Shown one piece after another: positions 26,099 through 35,781 of a DNA stretch of 44,257 nucleotides. Position 1 is the stretch's first letter. Each line of letters opens with the position of its first letter. The notes under the pieces were generated by a model, which searched no databases, was not told the origin of the DNA, and worked only from the letters and a program-made list of their open reading frames with translations. Location: assembly GCA_041497115.1 (NCBI GenBank), contig JBGQFW010000027.1, forward strand, positions 1-44,257, written 5' to 3'. This stretch comes from AR5 sp041497115. Its GTDB lineage: Bacteria > Methylomirabilota > Methylomirabilia > Rokubacteriales > CSP1-6. The translations under genes were made by a program, and so were the position numbers.

Positions 26099-28338
26099 CA
26101 GCGCTGGGTCAGCCCGGTATGGGGCGGTCGAATCGAGTAGCCCGCTCGCAGCCCGACCACGAAGACGACAACGGCGATGGCGCCCGCCGCGAAGAGGGTG
26201 TCCCCGAGCGTGCGCATCCAGCGCAGAACGCGCACGACGTCCCCGTCGAGGAACTCCGGGCTTCGCGCGTACCAGTACCCCGTCTGGACGGAAGCCCACG
26301 TCTGGAGCAAGCCGACCGGAAGCAGACTCAGGACGATCTGCAGCATCAGCCCGACGTTCACCGCCCAGAATCCGAAGCGCACGAGCCCGTCCTTCCACTC
26401 GCGGTCCGCCTGAAGCGTCCGCAGGCACATGAGCATGAGCCCCAGGCCCAGCATGCCGTACACGCCGAAGAGCGCCCCGTGCGCGTGCACCGGGGTGGTG
26501 TTCAGTCCCTGCATGTAGTAGAGCGCGATCGGCGGGTTGATCATGAATCCAAAGAGCCCGGCCCCGACCATGTTCCAGAACGCCGTTGCGATGAAGAAGG
26601 CGATCGGCCACCGGTACTGCTGCGCCCATCCCGCGGCGCGTGAGGCGCGGAAGTCGCTCGTCGCGGCGTAGCCGACGAGCATGAGCGGAACCACCTCGAG
26701 CGCGCTCACGGTCGCGCCCCACGCGAGCGCGACGGTCGGCGTTCCCGCAAAGTAGAGATGGTGCAGCGTCCCCACGATGCCGCCCGCGAGGTAGATCACC
26801 GCGGCGAGGAGCGAGGCCTCGGCGGCCAGCCGCGCGTCGACGAGCCGGAGTCGCGCGAAGAAGAAGCCGATGACGCTGGTGGCAAAGATCTCGAAGTAGC
26901 CCTCCACCCAGAGGTGAACGACCCACCAGCGCCAGTACTCGACGATGCTGAGATGGGTGTGCCGGCCCCAGAAGAGGCCCGCCCCGTAGAGCAGGGCGAT
27001 GGCGACGGTGGACATGAGGAACACGGAGAGGAGCGGCCCCTCCTCGGTCGCCCGCCGGAGCGCCGGAACCGTCACGCGGAGGATCAGCGCGAGCCAGAGC
27101 AAGAGTCCGACGTAGAGCCCGACCTGCCAGAACCGGCCCAGGTCGAGATACTCGTAGCCTTGATGGCCGACGTAGAAGGCCGCCGTATCGGACAGCTTGC
27201 CGTGAATCGCCAGGGCCTCGCCGGTCAACGAGCCGGCCACGACCACGAGGAGCGCCGCGAAGAGCACGTTGACGAAGAGCCGCTGGCCGGCAGGGTCCTT
27301 GCCCAGCAGCAGCGGGCCGATGAAGAGGCCGCTGGCGAGCCAGGCCGTCGCGATCCAGAAGATCGCGAGCTGAATGTGCCAGGTGCGGGCCAGGCTGTAC
27401 GGCAACCAGCGCGAGAGGGGAATCCCGTAGAACCCGTCGCCTTCGACGCCGTAGTGGGCGGTGATGGCTCCCGTGAGGATCTGGAGCAGGAAGAGCATCG
27501 CCACCACCACGAAATACTTGACGGTCGCCCGCTGGGATGGCGTCGCCCGCCACGCCAGGATGGGATCCGCCGCGGGCACGTTTCCGTGAGGGCCGGCGAT
27601 GGGCCGCGCAGCGTACCACCAGACGAGAGCGCCGATGCCGGCAAGCAGCACGATCACGCTCACCCCGGTCCACACGACAGCCTCGCCGGTCGGACGGTTG
27701 CCGATGAGCGGCTCGTGAGGCCAGTTGCTCGTGTAGGAGATGTCGGTCGAGGGGCGGTTCGTCGCCGCCGCCCACGCCGTCCAGAAGAAGAAGGCCGACA
27801 GACGGCGCAGCCGCTCGGGATCGCTGACCGTGCCGCGGGGGATGGCGTAGGGGGCATGGCCGTTCGCGAAGATGTTCGCGTAGTGTCGGTGATTGGCCTC
27901 GAACGCCCGGACGCGCACCGGCTCGATGGTGAGCGCACGCATGACGGGATCGTACCCGTTGCGGCGCATCATGCGCGTGAGGCGCTCCCGGAGCGCCGCC
28001 TGGCGCTCGGGCGCGAGCTCGAGGTACGAACGTCCGGCCTCCGCCCCGGCCCAGTCGTTCAGGATGAAGACCGCCTCACGGTGGAGCCAGTCGGCCGTCC
28101 AGTCGGGTGCGACATAGCTCCCGTGCCCCCAGACCGAGCCGACCTCCATGCCACCCATCGTCTGCCAGACGTTCTGTCCCCGGCCGATGTCACCGTCCGG
28201 GACGACCACCGACCCGTCCGCCGTGAGCACGCGCTCGGGGATTGGCGGAGCCTCCTGATAGATGCGGCTCCCCACCCAGCCCAGGATGCCGAAGCCGATC
28301 ACGGACACCATCACGAAGGCGACCCACAGCCGCCTCAC
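26098..28338 (-). CDS. norZ: Quinol-dependent nitric oxide reductase (qNOR)
   Basis: This 746-residue single-subunit enzyme reduces NO to N2O using quinol. An N-terminal membrane helix and a soluble cytochrome-like domain without a CxxCH haem site (about 1-220) precede a multi-helix NorB-like region. The quinol-site residues His295 and Glu299 (AHYGVEGDG) are kept, as is His321 for haem b. The FeB site is complete: His475 and Glu479 in HLWVEG and His526-His527 in TLHHLYF. The HAH motif (His618, His620) binds the two haems. With these ligands intact it looks like an ordinary qNOR and not the divergent NO dismutase of NC10 bacteria. The start is a GTG with GGAG upstream. It follows the carboxyltransferase by 28 bp and may be co-transcribed. 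Confidence 0.93.
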   Translation of the reverse strand: MRRLWVAFVMVSVIGFGILGWVGSRIYQEAPPIPERVLTADGSVVVPDGDIGRGQNVWQTMGGMEVGSVWGHGSYVAPDWTADWLHREAVFILNDWAGAEAGRSYLELAPERQAALRERLTRMMRRNGYDPVMRALTIEPVRVRAFEANHRHYANIFANGHAPYAIPRGTVSDPERLRRLSAFFFWTAWAAATNRPSTDISYTSNWPHEPLIGNRPTGEAVVWTGVSVIVLLAGIGALVWWYAARPIAGPHGNVPAADPILAWRATPSQRATVKYFVVVAMLFLLQILTGAITAHYGVEGDGFYGIPLSRWLPYSLARTWHIQLAIFWIATAWLASGLFIGPLLLGKDPAGQRLFVNVLFAALLVVVAGSLTGEALAIHGKLSDTAAFYVGHQGYEYLDLGRFWQVGLYVGLLLWLALILRVTVPALRRATEEGPLLSVFLMSTVAIALLYGAGLFWGRHTHLSIVEYWRWWVVHLWVEGYFEIFATSVIGFFFARLRLVDARLAAEASLLAAVIYLAGGIVGTLHHLYFAGTPTVALAWGATVSALEVVPLMLVGYAATSDFRASRAAGWAQQYRWPIAFFIATAFWNMVGAGLFGFMINPPIALYYMQGLNTTPVHAHGALFGVYGMLGLGLMLMCLRTLQADREWKDGLVRFGFWAVNVGLMLQIVLSLLPVGLLQTWASVQTGYWYARSPEFLDGDVVRVLRWMRTLGDTLFAAGAIAVVVFVVGLRAGYSIRPPHTGLTQR

Positions 28339-28366
28339 GACTCCGCCGCTCCCATCAATGGGACGC

Positions 28367-29920
<1,554 letters not shown>

Positions 29921-29924
29921 CGGA

Positions 29925-30434
29925 TCAGCGGAGCTGGCCGCTACGGATCAGGGTCCAGGTGTTGATGCCGGTGTCGGGCGGGGAGCCGCTGAGCATCGTG
30001 ACCATCGTGGCGATCTCGCTGCGGTGGTGGGTCGCGTGGTTGGCCACGTGCTGCAGGAGCTGGCCGAGCGGAGCCCTGAACGGCTTGCCCTCGGTGTTCT
30101 TGTACTCGATCGTCCGCGCGAGGTCGGCGTCGGTCAGCCCGTCGATGAATGCGCGCTCCTCCGCCTCGAGCGCGTCCCACTTGCCGCGCACCTCGGCCAT
30201 CGAGATGAGCGACGCGCCGGGCAGCGCCGTCGGCGAGCCGCCCTTCCAGCGGCTGAGCCAGATCCACTCGGCGCCGTACATGTGGCCGAACATCCGCGTC
30301 ACCGTCGGCATGCTGAACTGCGTGCCGACCTCTCGGCCGCAGACGTCCTCGCCCAGCCCGAGAGCGAAGTCGAACAGCCGGTGGTTCGCCCAGCGGCTGT
30401 ACTCGTAGAGATCGCGCACCGTCGCGACGCTCAT
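29925..30434 (-). CDS. DinB-family metal-binding protein
   Basis: The 169-residue four-helix protein of the DinB/YfiT fold has the expected three-histidine metal site: His51 in FGHMYGAEW, and His133 and His137 in NHATHH. YSRWANHRLFDFAL at the N-terminus is typical. Family members act as thiol-dependent transferases or stress proteins; the function here is unknown. It lies between the biotin carrier and the carboxyltransferase genes, an unusual place. Confidence 0.85.
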   Translation of the reverse strand: MSVATVRDLYEYSRWANHRLFDFALGLGEDVCGREVGTQFSMPTVTRMFGHMYGAEWIWLSRWKGGSPTALPGASLISMAEVRGKWDALEAEERAFIDGLTDADLARTIEYKNTEGKPFRAPLGQLLQHVANHATHHRSEIATMVTMLSGSPPDTGINTWTLIRSGQLR

Positions 30435-30446
30435 CGTCGTGCTCCT

Positions 30447-30662
30447 CTAGTCCAGGACGGCGACGGTGTCGCCCTCCTGCACGGTCTGGCCTTCCGTCAC
30501 CCTGATCTCCCGCACCACCCCCGCCCGCGGCGCCTCCACGGGAATCTCCATCTTCATGGACTCCAGCACGATGACGGGGTCGCCCGCGCCCACGCGATCC
30601 CCCTGCTTGGTGGGGATCTGGAAGACGACGCCCGTGATGTGAGCCTTGATCTCCTCCGGCAT
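30447..30662 (-). CDS. Biotin carrier domain protein
   Basis: This 71-residue protein is a single biotinyl domain. The modified Lys is Lys37 in ESMKME, with VIVLESMKMEIPVEAP around it and GTV-like EGDTVAVLD at the end. It should shuttle carboxybiotin between the biotin carboxylase (30704-32047) and the carboxyltransferase (28367-29920). Its separation from the carboxylase as a stand-alone domain is known in some acyl-CoA carboxylases. The ATG at 30662 starts directly with the domain. Confidence 0.92.
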   Translation of the reverse strand: MPEEIKAHITGVVFQIPTKQGDRVGAGDPVIVLESMKMEIPVEAPRAGVVREIRVTEGQTVQEGDTVAVLD

Positions 30663-30703
30663 CGAGACGCTCCTTTGTCGAACGCGGCAGTCGAACGGGA
30701 AGT

Positions 30704-32047
30704 TTAGCGGAACGCGCCCTGGTCCACCATCTGCGTGTGGAGCGCGCCGCGGCGCACGTCGGGGTGGTCGAGCACGGTCCTCAAGAAAGGCACCGTCGTA
30801 CGCACGCCCTCCACCACCGTCCGCTCGAGCGCCGCCCGCATGCGCGCCAGCGCGTCGTCGCGATCGGCGCCGCGCGCGATCACCTTGAAGAGCAGCGGAT
30901 CGTAGTGCACGGACACCACGCTGCCGGCCTCGACGCCGGACTCGACGCGCAGCCCCTCGCCCTCGGGCACCGCCAGCCGCGCGATCGTGCCCGGTGAGGG
31001 CAGGAAGTTCTTCTCCGGGTCCTCGGCGTACACGCGGCACTCCACGGCGGCGCCGCGCTGGACGATCGCCTCCTGGCGCCACGACAGCCGCTCGCCCGCC
31101 GCCACCCGCAGCTGCTCGACGACGAGGTCGACGCCGGTCACCTCCTCGGTCACCGGGTGCTCCACCTGGATGCGGGTATTCATCTCGAGGAAGTAGAAGA
31201 CGCCGGCGGCGTCCACCAGGAACTCCATCGTGCCCGCGTTGACGTAGCCGATGGCCCGCGCGCCGGCCACCGCCGCCTCGGTGAGGCCGCGCTTGGTGGC
31301 GGGGGGCAGCCCCGGCGCCGGCGACTCCTCGATCAGCTTCTGGTGACGGCGCTGGATGGAGCACTCGCGCTCGTGCAGGTGGACGACCGTCCCGTGCGTG
31401 TCGGCGAAGATCTGCACCTCCACGTGGCGCGGCCGCTCGAGATAGCGCTCGACGTAGACGGCGGGATTGGCGAACGCCGCCTGCGCGCGCCGCGTGGCCC
31501 CGGCGAACGCGCCGGCCAGGTCGGCGGCGCGGTCCACCCGCGCCATGCCGATGCCGCCGCCGCCGCCGGCCGCCTTGAGCACGAGCGGAAAGCCGATCGC
31601 CGGGGCGAGCGCCGCGGCCTCGGCGGCGTCCGCGATCGGGCCCGGGCTGCCCGGCACCGTCGGCACGCCGGCCGCCGCCATCAACCGCCGCGCCTCGGTC
31701 TTGTCGCCCATCGCGCGCACCGCCTCGGCGGGCGGGCCGACGAAGGTCAGCCCGGCCCGGGCGCACGCGTCGGCGAAGCGCCAGTTCTCGGCAAGGAAGC
31801 CGTAGCCGGGATGCACGGCGTCGGCGCCGCTGGCGCGGGCGGCCGCCAGCAGCCGCTCGATGTCCAGGTAGCTCTCGCGCGCCGGCGACGGGCCCAGCAG
31901 CACGGCCTGGTCGGCGTCGCGCACGTGCGGCGCGCCGGCGTCGGCCTCGGAGTAGACGGCGACGGTGCGCAGACCGAGCGCGCGACAGGCGCGGAAGACG
32001 CGGCGGGCGATCTCGCCGCGGTTGGCGACGAGAACGGCGCGGATCAC
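30704..32047 (-). CDS. accC: Biotin carboxylase subunit of an acyl-CoA carboxylase
   Basis: The 447-residue ATP-grasp enzyme carboxylates biotin. VLVANRGEIARRVFRACR is the N-terminal signature. KAAGGGGGIGMARV is the ATP-binding glycine loop, and EMNTRIQVEHPVTEEVTG and the LLFKVIARG segment follow. It lacks a fused biotin domain, which is encoded next door. The GTG start at 32047 shares a base with the stop of the upstream gene (TAGTG). Some members of the family serve propionyl-CoA or 3-methylcrotonyl-CoA carboxylases, so the accC name is for the domain only. Confidence 0.93.
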   Translation of the reverse strand: MIRAVLVANRGEIARRVFRACRALGLRTVAVYSEADAGAPHVRDADQAVLLGPSPARESYLDIERLLAAARASGADAVHPGYGFLAENWRFADACARAGLTFVGPPAEAVRAMGDKTEARRLMAAAGVPTVPGSPGPIADAAEAAALAPAIGFPLVLKAAGGGGGIGMARVDRAADLAGAFAGATRRAQAAFANPAVYVERYLERPRHVEVQIFADTHGTVVHLHERECSIQRRHQKLIEESPAPGLPPATKRGLTEAAVAGARAIGYVNAGTMEFLVDAAGVFYFLEMNTRIQVEHPVTEEVTGVDLVVEQLRVAAGERLSWRQEAIVQRGAAVECRVYAEDPEKNFLPSPGTIARLAVPEGEGLRVESGVEAGSVVSVHYDPLLFKVIARGADRDDALARMRAALERTVVEGVRTTVPFLRTVLDHPDVRRGALHTQMVDQGAFR

Positions 32048-32940
32048 TACGACGCGGGCGCGGCGCGCGTCACCTCGACGGCGGCGACGCGCCAGCCGCC
32101 GTCCGCCGGCGTCCACCGCTCCTGCAGGAACACGCGGTCGCGCGCGCCGGCGAGCCAGAGCTTCACCATCTTCTGGCGGCCGATGCGGGCGCACCCCACC
32201 ACCTCCACCCGCTCGAAGGGGCCGGCCAGTCCCTGGTAGCCGGCGGCGACTTCCGGAGGGGCGCCGGCCGCGAGGTCGCCGCGCACGGCGGCGAGATCGC
32301 CGCGCGCCAGCGCCAGCCGGTGCTTCTCGAGCGGCGCGGCGAGGTCGCCGAGCGCGGCGGCGGCGTCGAACGCCGGCGGCGGTGGGACGAGGTCCTGGGC
32401 GATGGCGGCCGGGTCGGGCGGCGCCGCCGGCGCGCTGATCAGCGGCGGCTCGACGTCGCCGGTGACGCCCCCGGCGGCGCCGAGCGCGTCGAGCAGCCGG
32501 CCCTCCCACTGCCGCGCGCGCTCCGCCCGCGCGCCGTCGCGGACTAGCAGCCGCTCGAGCACGAGGGCGCCGGCGGCGGCGTGGCGCCGCTCCTCCTCGA
32601 TGCAGCGCGCGAGGATGCGGCGCGTGGGCGGCTCGTACACGGGGTTAGCGACGACCAGGTGGCGCTCGTACACGGTCGCCAGGTGCGGCTTGATCACGCG
32701 ATACAGGGACGTCACGCGCTCGATGGTGCGATCGGCCGTCTCCGCCGACTCGATCTGGTCGAAGAGCTTCACGACGGCGTCGCCGGCCGGCTCGGACTGC
32801 TGGGCGGCCGCGCGCAGCTCCGGCAGCCGCCGGCCCCAGAGGTCGGCGTGCTGGGCGCAGTCCCACACGTGGCGGCCGAAGAGCAGCTTGGCGTCGAGCT
32901 CGGGGGTCAGCGCGATCCAGCCGCCCAGGAGGCGCATCAT
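32047..32940 (-). CDS. Ferritin-like helical protein with an NTF2-like C-terminus
   Basis: I do not recognise a named family. Residues 1 to about 135 are helical and resemble the ferritin-like protein encoded just upstream. The patterns HVWDCAQHADLW (Asp27, His31) and CIEEERRHAAAG (Glu115-117, His120) could be parts of a di-iron site. A Pro/Ala linker (about 165-190) leads to a beta-rich C-terminal part ending ERWTPADGGWRVAAVEV, like an NTF2/SnoaL fold. The ATG at 32940 follows AGGAG, and the second ATG is better spaced. The same frame stays open and helix-like up to a CTG at 33024 directly after the upstream stop, so the protein may be 28 residues longer. Confidence 0.7.
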   Translation of the reverse strand: MMRLLGGWIALTPELDAKLLFGRHVWDCAQHADLWGRRLPELRAAAQQSEPAGDAVVKLFDQIESAETADRTIERVTSLYRVIKPHLATVYERHLVVANPVYEPPTRRILARCIEEERRHAAAGALVLERLLVRDGARAERARQWEGRLLDALGAAGGVTGDVEPPLISAPAAPPDPAAIAQDLVPPPPAFDAAAALGDLAAPLEKHRLALARGDLAAVRGDLAAGAPPEVAAGYQGLAGPFERVEVVGCARIGRQKMVKLWLAGARDRVFLQERWTPADGGWRVAAVEVTRAAPAS

Positions 32941-33024
32941 CCGCTCCTCGACGTAGCGGTACTGGCGGATGCGTCGGGCGGCGACGTCGACCGAGAAGTG
33001 ACCGGCGAGCGGATGCGCGGTCAG

Positions 33025-33780
33025 CTAGTACACCTGGGAGCGCTGCGTGCTCTTGACGAGCCGCTCGATCTCCTCGTCGGTGAACCCGGCCAGTCGCCGC
33101 GCGTCCTTGGCGATGGAGATCGGCACGAGCTCGTGATGGCCGTCCTGCCGCGTGCCGCCCAGATTGAAGCGCTCGTCGATCGAGTCCTGGAACTCGATGG
33201 CGCGCTGGCGGCGCTCGGGGTCGCCGCGCGTGAGCTCGTTGAGCCAGCGCGAGCCCATGCGCACGTGCGTGATCTCGTCGGCCAGCACGTAGTCCACCGA
33301 GCGCTCGATGACCGGATCGCCCATCTTCCTGGCGATGTGGATGAGCTGGTTGAAGACGTCGCACGCCAGCCCCTCGAGGCCCCGGTTGACGCCGGCCACG
33401 CGGGCGGCGGCGTCCTCGGCGCAGGCGCAGCGCCAGAGCAGCGTCGTCTCCGGGAACTCGCCGACGTACCCGCCCAGGTGGTCGAGCAGCCCCAGGTAGG
33501 TCTCGACGTGCCGTGACTCGTCCCACACCTGGCGCGCCATGTCGAGCGTGAACTCCCACGGCGCGTCGGGGAAGTCGTAGACCGTCCGCCCGGCGCCCTC
33601 CATCGCCTGCAGCTCGCCGACCAGGATGCCGTGCACGCGGTCGCGCATGGAGTCGCGGCTGGACAGGTCGGGGAACGGCGGCAGCCCCTGCTCGATCTTG
33701 GTGGCGGCGACGTCGCGCGTGCGCATGCGCACAAAACGATCCTCGCGGGCGAGCTTGTCGTAGGCGATCGGCCGATCCAT
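33025..33780 (-). CDS. Ferritin-like di-iron protein (DUF455-like)
   Basis: The 251-residue all-helical protein has two repeated helix pairs with carboxylate/histidine patterns: Glu56 in GELQAME, WDESRHVE (Asp87, Glu88, His91), Glu136 in NRGLEG, and ADEITHVRMG (Asp168, Glu169, His172). This is the spacing of a ferritin-like di-iron centre. It resembles DUF455 proteins; the reaction is unknown. The ATG is preceded by GGAGGG, and a likely promoter lies about 40 bases upstream. It is the first gene of the operon that continues with the acyl-CoA carboxylase and NO reductase. Confidence 0.8.
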   Translation of the reverse strand: MDRPIAYDKLAREDRFVRMRTRDVAATKIEQGLPPFPDLSSRDSMRDRVHGILVGELQAMEGAGRTVYDFPDAPWEFTLDMARQVWDESRHVETYLGLLDHLGGYVGEFPETTLLWRCACAEDAAARVAGVNRGLEGLACDVFNQLIHIARKMGDPVIERSVDYVLADEITHVRMGSRWLNELTRGDPERRQRAIEFQDSIDERFNLGGTRQDGHHELVPISIAKDARRLAGFTDEEIERLVKSTQRSQVY

Positions 33781-33818
33781 GCGTCCCTCCGTGAGGGCTG
33801 AACCGCTGTTCACCGAGC

Positions 33819-33827
33819 AGTCTAGCA
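33819..33827 (-). promoter_or_regulatory. Candidate extended -10 promoter of the ferritin-like/carboxylase operon
   Basis: The minus strand has TGC-TAGACT, an extended -10. No clear -35 is visible. The predicted start is near 33812, about 32 bases before the ATG at 33780. It lies in the 67-bp gap after the DNA polymerase IV gene. Confidence 0.35.
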
Positions 33828-33847
33828 CGGCCGGCCGGCGGCGGGCG

Positions 33848-35026
33848 CTACTCGGACGGGTCGTCACGCCCGAGCAGCCGCGCCGGCAGGATCGCCGCCC
33901 GGCCGAACCGGCCGGTGATGCGATCGACGGCGCGCGCGAGCCGCTCGCGGCGCACCGCCGCCGGGTCGAGCAGCGGCAGCTGGCCGCTCGCGGAGGGCCG
34001 GAACGTCGAGGCGGACACGCCGATGAGGCGCACCGGCTGGACGAGCCGCTCGCGCGCAAGCAGCGTCGCGGCGCGCCGGTAGATCTCCAGCCCATCCTCC
34101 GTCGGGTCGCCGGTATGGCTGCGCGTGAGCGTCCGAAAGTCCGCCCAGCGCAGCTTCAGCGTCACGCGGCAGGCGGCGAGCCCGTCGGCGCGCAGCTCGC
34201 GCGCCACGCGCTCGGCCTGGAAGCGCAGTGTTTCCTCCAGCCGGGCCGGGTCGCGGCAATCGCGCTCGAACGTCGTCTCGGCGCCCATGGACTTGGGCGG
34301 CGAGAACGGCTCGACCGGGCGCGCGTCGCGACCGACGGCGAGCGCGAGCAGATCGGGCCCGTGCGGGCCCAGGCGGGCGACGAGGGCCGCCGGCGCCAAG
34401 CGCTGCAGCTGGCCGATCGTGCTGATGCCGAGCGCCGCGAGCTCCTTGGCGGTCACCTTGCCCACGCCCCACAGCCGCTCGATCGGCAGCGGCGCCAGGA
34501 ACTCGGCCTCCCGCCCGGGCTCGACCACGACGAGACCGTCAGGCTTCTCGAGATCGGAGGCGACCTTGGCGACGAACTTGTTGGCGGCCAGGCCGGCCGA
34601 CGCGGTCAGCCCCGTCTCGTCACGGATGCGCGCCTTGATCCGGCGCACCGCCTCCACCGCCGGTCCCCAGAGCGTCTGCGTCCCGGTGAGGTCCAGGAAC
34701 GCCTCGTCCACCGAGACCGGCTCCACCAGCGGCGTGAACTCGCCGAGGATCGCCATGATCTCGGTCGAGACGCGCGCGTATTTGTCCATGTCGACCGGCA
34801 GGTAGACGGCGTGCGGGCAGGCACGGTACGCCCGCGAGATCGGCATGGCGGAGTGCACGCCGAACACCCGCGCTTCGTACGAGCACGCGGAGACGACGCC
34901 GCGTCCCTTCGGATCGGCGCCGACGATGACGGGCCGGCCGCGCAGCTCCGGCCGGTCGCGCTGCTCCACGGACGCGTAGAACGCGTCCATGTCCACGTGG
35001 GAGATGGCGCGCGGCGTCACGGCCAC
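33848..35026 (-). CDS. dinB: DNA polymerase IV (Y-family)
   Basis: The 392-residue translesion polymerase has the palm motif HVDMDAFYASVEQRDRPEL and the catalytic VSVDEAFLDLTG. The helix-hairpin-helix region is LWGVGKVTAKELAALGI, and the little-finger domain is at about 240-345. A QLPLL motif near residue 355 fits a beta-clamp binding site, followed by a short basic tail. The start is a GTG five bases after the HD-protein stop. No LexA box was identified upstream. Confidence 0.95.
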   Translation of the reverse strand: MAVTPRAISHVDMDAFYASVEQRDRPELRGRPVIVGADPKGRGVVSACSYEARVFGVHSAMPISRAYRACPHAVYLPVDMDKYARVSTEIMAILGEFTPLVEPVSVDEAFLDLTGTQTLWGPAVEAVRRIKARIRDETGLTASAGLAANKFVAKVASDLEKPDGLVVVEPGREAEFLAPLPIERLWGVGKVTAKELAALGISTIGQLQRLAPAALVARLGPHGPDLLALAVGRDARPVEPFSPPKSMGAETTFERDCRDPARLEETLRFQAERVARELRADGLAACRVTLKLRWADFRTLTRSHTGDPTEDGLEIYRRAATLLARERLVQPVRLIGVSASTFRPSASGQLPLLDPAAVRRERLARAVDRITGRFGRAAILPARLLGRDDPSE

Positions 35027-35031
35027 CGGCG

Positions 35032-35592
35032 TCAGCCCCGGGCGAGGCCGATCTCGGGGGCGACGGGGCCCAGCGCCTCGACGACGAACGCGATGTGGGC
35101 GTCGAGGTCCACGCCGAGCTCGGCGGCGCCGCGGTAGACGTCGTCGCGGTTCACCGTGCGGGCGAAGCCCCGGTCCTTGAGCTTCTTGCGCACCGAGGCC
35201 GGCTCCAGCCCGGTGATCACCTTGCCCGGCCGCACCAGCGCGCAGGCGTGCACGAAGCCGGTCAGCTCGTCGCAGGCGTAGAGCGTCCGGTCCAGCCGCG
35301 ACACGCGTGGCATGCCTGAATAATCGGCGTGGGCGAGGATCGCGTAGACGACGTCGGGATCGAGTCCACGCGCGATCAGAATCTCCGCGCCCTTGATCGG
35401 ATGATGCGGCGCCCGCGGGTGGGTCTCGTAGTCAAAATCATGCAGCATGCCGGCGATCCCCCACCGCTCGGTGTCCTCGCCGAACCGCGCGGCGTAGGCC
35501 CGCATCGAGGCCTCGACCGCCCGCGCGTGCTTGCGCAGGCTATCGCCCTTGGTGAACTCGGTGAGGAGCGACCACGCCTCGTCGCGGGTGAT
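35032..35592 (-). CDS. HD-domain metal-dependent phosphohydrolase (non-canonical start)
   Basis: The protein has the HDIG layout: SLRKHARAVEASMRAYAARFGED with the first metal His, AGMLHDFDYETH with the HD pair, HPIKGAEIL, and AILAHADYSG. It ends with VITGLEPASVRKKLKDRGFART. The first ATG in frame (35505) lies after the metal-binding His, so it would remove an essential ligand. Upstream the frame is coding-like to just after the stop of the preceding gene, with TITRDEAWSLLTEF matching the usual HDIG N-terminus. No ATG, GTG or TTG occurs there. I place the start at ATC 35592; ACG 35598 and CTG 35538 are alternatives. A sequencing error is also possible. Confidence 0.8.
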   Translation of the reverse strand: MTRDEAWSLLTEFTKGDSLRKHARAVEASMRAYAARFGEDTERWGIAGMLHDFDYETHPRAPHHPIKGAEILIARGLDPDVVYAILAHADYSGMPRVSRLDRTLYACDELTGFVHACALVRPGKVITGLEPASVRKKLKDRGFARTVNRDDVYRGAAELGVDLDAHIAFVVEALGPVAPEIGLARG

Positions 35593-35598
35593 GGTCGT

Positions 35599-35781
35599 TC
35601 AGCTTCGGAGCGTGTGCTGCTGGCTCCGCCACTTGTCGATGGACTTCTTGGAGAACACCCAGCCGCCGTCGAGCGGCAGGCACGGCACGCGGCGCTCGGC
35701 GGCCAGCGCCCTCAGCGAGGCCTCGTCCATGCCGAGGTACTTCGAGGCCTCCTTGAGGCTCAGGACGTCCTTCGGGGTCAC
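35599..35781 (-). CDS. Small helix-turn-helix (excisionase/MerR-type) protein
   Basis: The 60-residue protein is one winged-helix DNA-binding domain. LSLKEASKYLGMDEASLRALAAERRVPCLPLDGGWVFSKKSID is typical of the HTH_17/excisionase family. The GTG start overlaps the cysE stop (GTGA). It has no recombinase neighbour, so it is more likely an operon-associated regulator than a phage excisionase. Its target is unknown. Confidence 0.82.
   Translation of the reverse strand: MTPKDVLSLKEASKYLGMDEASLRALAAERRVPCLPLDGGWVFSKKSIDKWRSQQHTLRS

Noticed and set aside
26098..28338. NO dismutase (Nod) instead of NO reductase
   Set aside because: All quinol-site and FeB-site ligands of qNOR are present, including HLWVEG and the double His.
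35032..35505. ATG 35505 as the start of the HD-domain gene
   Set aside because: It would remove the first metal-binding His of the HD domain and about 30 residues that look conserved.
35599..35781. Phage excisionase or integration site
   Set aside because: No integrase, repeats or other phage genes are nearby. The protein overlaps cysE and is better read as an operon regulator.
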